Assembly: GCA_016785225.1 (NCBI GenBank) | Contig: JAFBJZ010000454.1 | Span: forward strand, 2,246,501 to 2,310,500 | Source of the DNA: Psettodes erumei | Lineage: Eukaryota; Chordata; Actinopteri; Pleuronectiformes; Psettodidae | Direction of reading: 5' to 3' | Length of the DNA: 64,000 bases | Shown here: positions 14,537 through 25,320 of the stretch, piece after piece | Position numbering within the stretch: position 1 is the first letter of the stretch | How the letters are laid out: the number at the start of each line of letters is the position of its first letter | Translations under genes and position numbers: made by a program | The notes under the pieces: model-generated | Seen by the model: the letters and a program-made list of their open reading frames with translations, nothing else | The model's database searches: none | Told to the model about the DNA's origin: nothing

Positions 14537-17500
14537 GAAAGAGAGACAGTTAACATGTTTTGAGATGAGAGATCACAAAGAAACTGATCCAAAAAAGAGG
14601 CCCAGCCAATTAGAGTAAATGAGATGAGGCAGATTTAAAGCTCACATATGGGGAAAATGACAGACAGCATGCTTCAAACACTCGAATGCTGGGGAGGTGT
14701 TCAATTAGCCGATGTTAAAAGGGATGGTGCTCATTACCACAATATGTGCAGCACACACCTGCTCATGCACAGACAGTGCCACAGTCTGACACACACACAG
14801 ACACACACAGTCTACCTTTTCACATTAGGCTATAGCTCCCTCTGCTGTTCTTTAGCTCTAAAAGATATAGAGCCAATCTCTGCACTTTTACACTATACTG
14901 TATGTTGCATGGGTATTTATACACTAATCTTTCGTAAATCCTATTGGCTTACCATGATTAACATAAGTATGTTCTAATCTCATTTTAACGCTACGGATGG
15001 ACTCGGTTGCTATTTGCTACTTGCTATTCTATACATATTGCCCAATCCTGTCCCCTCATGTGAAAAACGTTTACTGCAGATGAACTCATTTCTAAACTGA
15101 TTACAACAGGAGAGAGACGGGTTCATTAGATCCAACCTGCTGCAGTGGTTGGCAGACGAGCAGCATGAATGGTTGTGGTTGATACAATGATGTGGTTCAC
15201 AAACACGTGACTCTAAAAGTTTAACATAAACCAGAAGCTGTAAGTGAAGTCACTGTTGAAGTAAAGTGAAGCTCAAGCAGGAAACAGTAGATTTAATCTG
15301 TACCCGGTGATGACAGTTGATGACTGAGGCTAGTAAGTCATCTACATGTACAGTACATCACGATATATTTTTTTCTGATCACAACTGTCACAGAAATCTC
15401 TCGCCTGAGGAAAAAACTCTTAATGAGTGTAAGTTTGACTAACTTTAATCAGCCCTGCAGGCACTGAAGTGTGTCCTCTTTCATTTCACTGGCTGTCTTC
15501 TGACTAACAGAGAGAGAGAGGGTGAGAGAGAGCATCCTGTCTAACGGGTATGACAAAAACATCCTTTAATTAACCAATCAAACTCTTCTGAGAAACATTT
15601 TCTCCGTGACAGATAATGTCTCATGCTTGACCGGAGAAAGTGAGACAGTAACATGAACACAAAAATCTCTTTCGACTGGAGAAGTCAGATCTGTGCTGCT
15701 GTGAAAGCGGAGACAAAGCCCGAGGTCTCTACCAGATAAATGGGGAGCGGCAGCAGAGAACAGAGCCTTGTTCGTCGGCGTGGAGGAAATGCGACAGCAG
15801 CATTAACAAGGCTCTGGTTCCTTCGTGGAGTGATCCGTCTTTATCAAAGAGATTTACAGGGATTAATCGTGATGATGTGAGATTTTTCTCTCAAGATTGT
15901 CTTGGGAACAGATGTGTGACTGAGTTTTCAAAACTCATCACATTGTTTTTGTGAATCTGTTAATGTCTTTAAATCTACCATTCCCTTTCTTAACTTTTAA
16001 AGGGCTAGTTCTTCAAATTAATGCAGTCCATATGAAGACTGCTGACAGCGTGTTTGTTTGGAAACTATGGGCATGTTGCACTTCACATGAAGCTCGGTAA
16101 CATTGCATCATCAGATGACTACATCTTACAAATGAATCAGATTTAGTTTGGTTCCACTCCACATTGTTTTTTCCCAGTCGTGCAAAAGCAAGCAAAGCAA
16201 ACTAACTCCCTCCTTTCTTCATCATCGTGAGCCTCAGTCCACAAACAGATGAAATAAACCTCTTGCACCAGCCTGTCTTGAGGAGAGAAAGCCTCGGGGC
16301 CTTATATCCTTTGACCAGTATTATTGCAGACTTGGGTCTATATACCTGCACTGTCACCATGAAATTGAAAATGCAATCAGTGTGGGGAGCCAGTTCCACT
16401 TTGAGATGCCAGCCCTTAAAATTCATCTGGGTGGGTTTCACTGTCTTTGATCCAGAGTTAGCCCCCCCACAGCATGCCTGTTAGCTGCTGCCTCATCCAC
16501 CTCCATCTAAGTCCATCTTAAGAACATGCAGGGAACACACTTTGGATCCAGTAACTGCCTTAATAGAAAACTAAAATGGTAATTTGATGCCTACCTCAGT
16601 GCAATGGGCATCTGAAACCAAGCATGTGAAATGTAAGTGGTCATTAGTGACTACGAAGTACAGAACAACACCAACATAAAATATATGTCCATATAGCCAT
16701 TAACCAGATTCCTAATGGTATTAAATCCACTTAGATGCATTTAAAATAGTTGTAGAAAAGCATCCACAGTAACTCCACACTGCATATGACCTCCACATGA
16801 TTGATAGGTTCCTGTAACAGAAAGGGGAAAGGGGTAAAGGGGAAATATACACAGATGGCATGTGTCTGCAGAACACTGACTCTTCAAAGGCACCTATAGA
16901 CAATGCAGTAACAATAATCTTACTGGTTCATTGCCTCTCACACTTTGTGAAATGGGTCAATTTCAGATGCCTGTTGGCTCTAAGCCATCATGTCAAATGT
17001 CATCAACCTGCATCATCCATTTTGCACCACTCTCATGGTTTGTAATAACTAGTGTTGGTGACTTCATGTCACATTCGGACTGGTCGACGTTAAGAAGTAT
17101 GAGTGACAAATTGTACTTTTTTGGTCCTAAATTTTGGACTTTGTCAGAGGACTTGTCTCACAAATCTATATTTCAACCAAGAGCAAGGCTTTGGGAGGCG
17201 ATTTGTTCAGACTGAAAATGACAGCCGGTTAGAAGTGCTGTGTCTGTTTTCGGTTCAGGATTTCCTGAAACTCATGACTGACTCTCGAGTTTTGACATAT
17301 TGATGGTGAACTGATGACTTGAATTGCACTGTTTTGGCAGCAAAACCTGATGTGCTTGAAGTACCCTGTATCCAACTTGTTATTAAACTCTCTTCATATG
17401 TTCTCCCCATTTACCATCAGCGTGTCAAGTTTGTATATGTGTGTATGTACATATGTTCAAGCTGCATCTGCTGAAGAAAATTCCATTATGTAATAGAGAT

Positions 17501-18798
17501 TATTTTCGTGACTAGAATGAAAAATGTTGTGAGTCAGATAATGCATTAGGTGTCTTAACAACAATTTATAATAAGTATGCATTGTGTGTGTCTGTGTGTG
17601 CGCGCGGGTGCCTAGGGCTGTGTTTGTGTTGAGTTAAACTGCAAAAATTCCTTGTCTGTGAAGCTACCGCTGCAGGCTTGTCTGAATAATAGCTTGCCTG
17701 CATGTGTGGCCTGGTGTCTGCAAAGACACAACTACAGTATGTGTGCATTTAAGTGCCTGCATGCACTTTATGTATATGTGTGTGGGTCTGCAGAAAGGGG
17801 ACAGGCTGATTCATCATCCTAGTTGGTTATGCAGACAGGCTTAGAGAGCAGCTCCCTGGACGTGGCACTGCTCCCCTCCAGCATCAAATATTCAACACAC
17901 ATCTTCGCCATCACTTTCCCTGATGCTAAACGTCTACACAAGGAAGAATGGTGATATTGTTTACCTGAAGCAGAGTCTGCTCAAGAGCTTATAACTTGTC
18001 TCTAATAGAAACCTGTGGTGACTGCTGAATAGCACAAACACACTGACGGAGAGGCACATTGTTGCTGAGAACAGACTGAAAAACAGCCTGTTCCTCCAGC
18101 AATATGCAAACCCCCAGAACCAACAAATATGTGGCTGTTTTACCTTGAAAAATAACTGAAATTGATGATCAAAATAACTGCTGATTAGATTTCTGTCAAT
18201 AATTGATTAATCAGCTAAAATAGCTCACAGCCCCATCATTTATTTTGTCCATACTTCTAAAGCTAACCAGCGCTTGCATACAATATGTATTTCTTTTTTT
18301 TCTAACAACCTTGTAGGCGAAATATCAAATGCTACAGTCACCATAATGAACGTCCTTTCAGATGATCATATCTGAGTGGCAACACCCGAACTCTCCCAGT
18401 GTTGCAGTTAAAGCCTGCAAAGCATCTTAGCAGCAGCGCTCTGCTCATTTATCCAGACATTCAAAGTGTAATGTTGTGATTGTTCTGAAAACACAGTACA
18501 GTGGACACTCGCAAATAAGTATTTTGGTTGCATGTGTGGCATATAAATCTTACAACACAACTTGTTTTAGTTAAAATAAATCTCTGTTAACTTTTTCGTT
18601 CACTCATTTGGCCCCACTGCACTGCCCTTTAATTTAAAGGATTTAATATTTTGTCACCAACAAATTAGCATTTCCTGAATAGTCATAATTTAACTTAAAG
18701 ACTCAGGGCCTAACGTTTTAGCTCCCAGCTTTGTGTCTCACTATTTCCACCTCTTTCCATCTGCTTCTCGGACCCCAGCCCCGGTGTTCAGAACTTAC

Positions 18799-18969
18799 AT
18801 GTTCCAGTTTGTCCCTCCTGCGAAGCCAGACACTGGCCGAGTAGTCCTGCTGCTGCACTGCCGTTATTATGGAACTGGCTGGAATCCCGGGGGCTGGGAG
18901 GCCATACCCTAACCCCTGACCTTTCAGGTCCTGGCCACCCATTGGCCCGCGGAGCCCTCGTAGCTCCAT
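18799..18969 (-). CDS. pld5: pld5 first coding exon (inactive phospholipase D5), partial gene
   Basis: This 57-codon exon starts at an ATG (complement of 18967-18969) and ends at a perfect donor, CAT|gtaagt, in phase 0. Its C-terminal half, residues 40-57 (QQDYSASVWLRRRDKLEH), matches from memory the conserved cytosolic segment just before the membrane anchor of PLD5, where the human protein continues with SQQKC and a transmembrane helix. Residues 1-37 (Gly/Leu/Pro-rich) do not resemble the human N-terminus I remember; PLD5 is known to use alternative first exons. PLD5 belongs to the phospholipase D family but lacks intact catalytic HKD motifs, so it is regarded as a pseudoenzyme and type II membrane protein. 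The rest of the gene must lie left of position 1. The start context has G at +4 but no purine at -3, so the in-frame Met10 is an alternative start. Confidence 0.8.
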
Positions 18970-21900
18970 GTGGCTAGATATTTGTGTGGATGGTGGAGTG
19001 GTCTTTTAGTCTTGATAAAAAAAAAACTGTTTATCTTTAATCAAAACATGAATCCCCTGTTACTAGCTGAAAAAACCTCTTGCTTTCTGGGAGACATCAT
19101 GAACATTTGGCTTGACTGCACCTTTCATTTCCTTTGTAAATAGATAAACTTATAATCATCCTGCACAAGGTTTTCTTCCAAAGCAGTTTGCTGCAAGCAT
19201 TCAGCTCCAGAATGTCTATAATATTGTTCAATATTATCCTTGTCCTCACCTCATTTTGCCAACAAATGGAGGCTTAACATTCCTCAAATGCATCACCAAA
19301 TAGCTTCCATTATCATCATGCCCCTGTGCTCATAAAGCAGGGGCATCCCTGTCTTCATCAGTACTGGCAGATGTCCACAGGCTGAAGGAAATCCTCCAAA
19401 GTGCCTCCAGAAAGCAGAGCTTCACCGTCCCATGACAGCTAATCACAGACCTGAGCGGGGACTCCGACGACTCTGATCAGGACTTCCACCGATTCAGGCA
19501 TCCCCAGTGTGAGAGTGTGTCTGTGTGTGAGGAAGAAGAGGAGAGACGGGAAGGGAGGGGTGGAGAAACTCAAAGAAAGAGAGAGGGGGGACAGAGAGAG
19601 TTGTGGTGATGCCGATGCAGCGTCATAGAGCAAGGAAAGACTCTCCTGTCAAACGCCTGCGTGTCGGGATGACAGAGTAAACTGACGCCCTCATATTTCC
19701 CTCATTTCTCCACATCGCTTCATATTAACACTGTTCTCATTCACATTTCTCTTTGCAGCCCCTCCACTCCTCTTCTGGGACTCTCACATTCATTACAAGA
19801 CTTTCACTCTTTTCCCTTCCTGCATTCCTTCTTCCATCTCTCCCCCGTTTACACACTTGTTTTCCATCTGTGAAGCCATCTTGTCTCATTTTCTTTCGTT
19901 TGTTGTTCTTTCCCACTCCAACTCCCAACTGAATACTGATAAACTTTTTTTTCCGTTCCTCATTCAGCTGTGCTGCTCTGATTTACCTGGCTACACATAT
20001 GCACCTCTGACTGCACATACACACACACGCACACGCACACCTTGGCACATCTTGGCACATCACAGAGTGGTGCAGTGAGGCTGCAGTACCTCTCTACTCT
20101 TACCTTGGATTGTCTTAATGTGCCAGAGAAGCAACAGCGCTCGACATCTTTAATTGGCTTATAGCTATGCCTACAGCATACAGGCTGTGCATGCGCGCCC
20201 ACTCGCACATCCTAAATGTTGAAATCATTAGTGGCAGACAGCCATGGCACCTCAGCATTTTGAAATGGAAAGAGTCCATTTTAATTGCATGACTTCATTC
20301 CCATCGGCTGCTTCTTGAGTGCGTACTCTCAATACCAATTTAAGTCATAGTTTATTGTACAAGAGGAAGCAAATTGGTGTGCCAATTATATAAACAAATG
20401 TAAGAGAGAAATATAATGCAATATGGGTAAACTTCATTCAATAATGTTCTTGTAACAATCAGTAAAAATTGTCGAAATTAGAAGTTTATATGTTTGTAAA
20501 GAGAATATACAGAATCACAGTATAAGTCAGAGCTAGACCTTGGACTGCCCATAGAAATGATCCTAGGCCACAGTTTACATGCAGTCTGTCAGAACTGGTG
20601 TTTATTGGATGAACTTCACCACAATCGAAAACGTCTGACCTTTTCTTTTCTCATCTCTCAGTGTAGAACCACTTCTCTGACCGTACATGGGAGGTAAATA
20701 CTGCGCAGTCTATTCAATGAGACAGAGATTTTTTTGATGGTGCTGTATTCCAGCACAGCAATGCCGAGTCATTTGCATTCGTGATTAAGCTTTCATCTAA
20801 AAAAAAAAAAAATCCTGGTCCTTTTGCGAAGTCCCGTTCTTTCCCATTCACTCTTGTTGTATTCCAATCACATTTCTCTCTGTTGGCAGAGTACACTGTA
20901 TCAGTAGCTGTCAGTGGAAATGCCAGCTGAATGCTGAACACCATGGTTAATGAGGGAACTTAACTGAACACAGGCCAGCTCAACCCCACAAAACCACTGA
21001 GCCCCGCCAGAAGGCTTTCAGGTTCAAGTCCGAGAAAGATGCGTCAAAATATTTGGCAGACATCGAAGGTTATATTTATGAAAAAGCTTTCAGTGATTCT
21101 CAATTAACAGGTCCACCAAGATTATAAAATAAGACAATATAATATAAAAATGCACTCAACAACATGGCTTGCTATGTGCTCCATTGCACTTGAAGTCAAC
21201 ATAACATAGTCCAGTGCAGCACAATGCGACACATCACATTTTACACGCAGGGATCACTTATCTATACAAGCACAACAACTCCAACGTGATGCAGTGCGGC
21301 CAAAATGCAGTAGAGCACAGCACAGCACTGAGCCAAGAGTGCACTGTCGCGGCCACTACATTCCTGAGGCAGGGTACAAGTTATGAAACTATAATTCAGT
21401 GCTTTTGACACGAGGGGCAGCAGGGGGCAATTCGTTCGCACACTCTTTGATGAAAACCATTCAATGATATTTTGCCTACCAAGATATAACTTCTTCTATG
21501 TGTTTCGCAAGCAACTGAAACATATAACAGCTTAAAGTATCAAGCCCAGATACCTGTATATTTATATTCCATCACTAAAGATAATGACAACATTACACTA
21601 AGTGAATAAAGCAAAAGTGACACAATTCAGACACTTGCTCTAAACTACATGTCTCGCAACTCATGAAAGTGTGACATCCCATATGAGGAACATTTTGATG
21701 GGATCAGCTGACACACCTTGATGAGTACTGGTAAGTAGTTAAGTCAATCAAACTACTTTATATGCAGCTGGTGGAGCTGAAATTGCAGAATGTCCTCATA
21801 ACTGAGATTCATGTTGTACTCGAGGTTGCTTGGTCCATTTCAAGTACATACTCAGTCCAGGGAGTGCATCTTCTGACTTTCCTGCTTCACTGTCTGTGAA

Positions 21901-23909
21901 AGAAATCACTTTTAGGAGACATTGCACTGTCTGTAAAGTAAACTTTTAAGTACTCCTCAAAGCGCACTACAGAAATAAAGAGACCGCTGATTATATTCCC
22001 TGAAACTGCACAGGGCCTTTCTTTTCCCATCATTTGAATTATAGCAGCTATATCTGCACAAGAATCCCTCGCAATTAACTGCTCAGTTAATACGGACCCC
22101 TTTCATTATGGAGAGTAGGCTGGGTGAATAATAGATGAGGCTTTAGTCACAAAGCTATAAATGTCAAAAATATTTATTGTTCTGCTGTTCACTGAATATA
22201 AACAGTTTTATGCTTACTTCACTGCTTATTCCAAACCTCCTGAGCTTTATGACATTGCGACAGATTGTTATCACTCTTAACTCAAGCTGACAGCCCAAAC
22301 TAAGGCAAATCCATTGGCTGCACCCTGTTATTTATGGTATATGAGCAAACATTACCCAAAAGCACATTGCTGTAATGATTGTACCATAAGATTTGGTGAC
22401 CTTTCTTGTACAGTGGTGTCCAAAGATTAGTCAGCTGAATATGCCAAAGCCAAAATCAATAACCCCCCCACCATCCATCGACAGCATTGAAGATCAGAGA
22501 CACCTTACCTCCATCACCGCACACCAGCATTCAGTCTCATGGAGAGGAAGTATATGCAAACTGCTTCATTCCAGCTTGAAGAGAAGCTTAAATACTGTGG
22601 TCCATGCCAGACTCGTCCTGTGATAACCCTGAATGCAGAAAGGTTAATGGACTCCTCATCTTGCTGAGTGTGAGGATTAAATACTTTCAAGGTCCTCAAG
22701 AGTCTCAAAGTGCTACAGGAGAAACCACAGAGTACCGTCTAAAAAGTAATCACTTGTTTTGGCACGATTAATCTTTTAAAATTAGTCCAAGGCAGAGACC
22801 TTTACATACTGTGCCATCTTGCAGACTTTCTGTCTCTTTCTATCTCTATCAGATGTTCTCTGTTAAGTGTCTAGTAATGCTTCCCCATCTTTCTCAGTCT
22901 CTTTCTCACCTCTTCTGACGCCATACTCTTCATTCATTCTCACTCTGGCAGTCTTTGTGATTCACTCTTTTACTTGTTGAGGAAAAGCAACCCATTAATT
23001 TTAATGATATCACTATATTATACATACTGTATACTTTTTTATTTTAATATATTTTTAATGTGCATAATGTTTTAAATGCAATTCAGTCCATGCAATCATA
23101 TAGAAATTGGATCATTTCTGGAGGAGAAAGGCTTGTTTGGCTACTTTTTAATCCGTACAATCTTTCTTCTCTCTTCAGTTGGTTCAGTCAGAGTTGTTGT
23201 AGTGCTGGTGACAAAACAGCACGAATTAAACACATCTAATTAATGAGCATTTCGTTGCCTCCATCCGATCTCTCTAATTATTTTCTCCAATTCTCTGTCA
23301 CTCCTCCTCTCGACTCCCCATCATCATCACTCTAGTTAGTACCAGTAAGTAATAAGCTCACACTACACAGTTTGCACAGTTAATTAGATCAGCTCAGAGT
23401 GAGAATGTGGAGGTTTTGAATAAAATACTCTGTAGATTTAATGGTTGGAATCAAATGCTTCTGAAGTATAGGCAACATACGGCCTCTTCAGTAATAGCAA
23501 GTTCTTTTTCACAAACATTTTGCAATGCTAATAATTTCAAGGCATGTGGAGAGCTGCTGGAAATATCACCAATGATGCCACATCTGTGTTACAACATATA
23601 CAGTGATCGAGTGATGAAGCCACTATTAGATAGCTTCAGTTCCTAATGTAAGTCATGTATCATTTTGCTGCCTGTCCACTGTGTAACTAAAACTGGAACT
23701 TGGAATTAAAGGGGCTTCCACATTGGGATGGATGTAATGATACGAAATGAGGCCCCTGCGGGTGTGTGAGCTGTCGGCTGGTTAAATAATTGTGTTGAAT
23801 ATTTTGAAGGCTCGGCAACATATAATACCTATGACAGTATCAGTACATACTGTATTTAATCTTTATACAGTGAGCATTTTTGTTCCACCTTTCACCGCTA
23901 GAGAGCAGT
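18970..23909. other. Intergenic interval between divergent pld5 and the microprotein gene
   Basis: About 4.9 kb with no supportable exon. The part next to 18969 should contain the pld5 5' UTR and promoter, but no clear TATA or CpG-island boundary could be placed. Around 23220-23285 there is a cluster of homeodomain-like cores (CTAATTAATGAG and CTCTAATTATTTTC), and 19500-19620 is purine-rich. The ORFs here are short and lack family resemblance. Confidence 0.5.
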
Positions 23910-23975
23910 ATGGTTAATGGTCAACAAAGCCAGAAAAAAGCGAAGAAGAGAAGGAAGCGAGGAAGCAGCGAAACT

Positions 23976-23990
23976 ATGGCAAATGACAAG
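23976..23990 (+). CDS. Microprotein gene, coding exon 1 (MANDK)
   Basis: Five codons ending at AAG|gtcggc. The context ACTATGG has A at -3 and G at +4. The human protein starts with a very similar Met-Ala-Asp-Asp-Lys, which favours this ATG. The donor (gtcggc) is weaker than the consensus. Confidence 0.75.
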
Positions 23991-25320
23991 GTCGGCTCAT
24001 AACTTTCTAACGTTGCCGTCAGTTTGAACTGTTTGTGTTAATATATTACTGTACCAGTCCGCCTACTTATCACTCAACGTCACTGAGTGAGGTTGGACTT
24101 TTAGCAGGCAGGCTGTACCCAAGCTACACTAGCTAAACTCTTAATTAGCAGACTCAGTGTCAGCTAGTTGGCTAATCAGTTCGCCCACATGAATTTAAGT
24201 CAGGCACGGTTTGTCGGTGGTGTATGCGTCCTATTTAACTAGACACTAGTCAACAAGCTGTTGGCAATAAATGCAAGCATGAGATGGTGGCTAAATGCTA
24301 AGCCAGAGCTACATTAGCTGCTTCAACGTTAGGCTGCTAGTTCGGTGATTGAAGAAGTGTGTGGATGCTGAGAAAAAGAGTTTGCAAAAGAGAAAAACAT
24401 GACTGCCACTTACTAACTGTAAAACGACATCGTAAGATACTGATCACAACAAACATACAGCATAATGTGTTACAGTTATACTTAATGATTCAATTATCTA
24501 ATAGTAATGTTGCGTGCTTGCTAATCGTGGCCTAATGACCCTCCTATTGGGCCCCAGTGCATAACACTGCTAATTATTTACCTTCATTAATGGCTGTGGA
24601 ATATTTATGCGAGATCTGAATAAGTTGATGAAAAAGTGAGCACTAAGAGATGTGAAGATAGTGATGATATATGCTGTTAAGCAACTTGCTGATAAATGAA
24701 TGAACTGTTGTGTTAATGTAAAAGATTTGCTTAGTCTGTAAATATACAGAACATGTGAGCATTTTGTTCGCTGTTACCATGCTTACATTTAATTCCATTA
24801 AAGTTTTAAAGAAACCCTGGCCAGCTCCACTAACTTGTTGCGTGTTTGTCCGTGTGTATGCATATCTGCATGTGTGTGCAGAATCCTCTGGGCCAGCTCA
24901 AGGACCTGGTAGAGCTTAAGGACCAGCTGGAGGACATTCAGAGACGGATGGAGGATGAGATACAGGCTGGCGTTCCTCCGGTAAGTCACACAGGCACTAA
25001 CATGTACATGCTCATGTTACCCAGCCTTGAATTGTGTTCATGTGAAAACTGTATGCATTGTGCAGATGTAGACATAAAACCACCAGTCACACTATCACTA
25101 TGTCCTCACCTTTCTCCTCCAGGGAGGCAGTCTGCTCGCTTCTCCTTTCCTGAAGGGTTTTCTGGCCGGGTACATTGTTGCTAGGCTACGCTCTTCAGCG
25201 CTGCTGGGTGTTGCTGTGGGAACGTGCACAGGAATCTATGCAGCACAAAATTATGCTGTTCCCAACATTGAAAACACCATCAAAGACTACATAAACAACC
25301 TGAAAGGAGGACGCAAATGA
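23976..25320 (+). CDS. SLC35A4 upstream-ORF-type microprotein, 103 aa, three exons
   Basis: Coding exons are 23976-23990, 24882-24980 and 25123-25320, joined at GT-AG sites in phase 0 (MANDK + NPLGQLKDLVELKDQLE... + GGSLLASPFLKGFLAGY...). The product is 103 residues, the same length I recall for the human SLC35A4 upstream-ORF protein (SLC35A4-MP). It shares the same order: short acidic start, LKDL..LK.QLE..QRR.EDE coiled segment (residues 11-31), then SPFLKGFLAGYIVARLR..ALLGVAVGTCTGIYAAQ.YAVPN (45-86) containing a membrane helix, and a basic tail. In mammals this microprotein sits in the inner mitochondrial membrane and is reported to affect respiration and metabolism. In mammals the SLC35A4 sugar-transporter ORF follows on the same mRNA. 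Here no ~320-codon ORF follows, so this looks like a stand-alone gene. An in-frame upstream ATG at 23910 could add 22 basic residues. Confidence 0.88.
24882..24980 (+). CDS. Microprotein gene, coding exon 2
   Basis: Residues 6-38, 33 codons in phase 0. The acceptor is ...tgtgtgtgcag and the donor is gtaagt. It encodes the charged heptad-like helix LKDLVELKDQLEDIQRRMED, the most conserved soluble part of the family. The UG-rich acceptor tract is unusual but pairs with a strong donor. Confidence 0.88.
25123..25320 (+). CDS. Microprotein gene, coding exon 3 with stop
   Basis: Residues 39-103 plus TGA at 25318-25320. The acceptor is ctttctcctccag. It carries the membrane segment (roughly residues 47-79, Gly/Ala-rich with AVGTCTGIYAA) and the tail ending LKGGRK. 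Confidence 0.9.
   Translation, partial: GGSLLASPFLKGFLAGYIVARLRSSALLGVAVGTCTGIYAAQNYAVPNIENTIKDYINNLKGGRK

Larger units (their letters stand above)
1..18798. other. Long non-coding stretch, probably pld5 intron 1
   Basis: No exon with both plausible splice sites and recognisable protein similarity was found here on either strand. All open frames are short, and several are just translated microsatellites. Because the first pld5 coding exon (minus strand) ends with a splice donor at 18798, and the next PLD5 exon (membrane segment and start of the phospholipase-like domain) is not visible, this stretch is best read as part of a very large pld5 first intron. Large introns are known for PLD5 in mammals. 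It contains simple repeats (listed separately) and AT-rich unique sequence. A small unrecognised exon or non-coding RNA cannot be excluded by eye. Confidence 0.55.

Noticed and set aside
21021..21031. GGTTCAAGTCC resembling a tRNA B box
   Set aside because: No A box at the right distance and no cloverleaf; at most a fragment of a tRNA-derived SINE.
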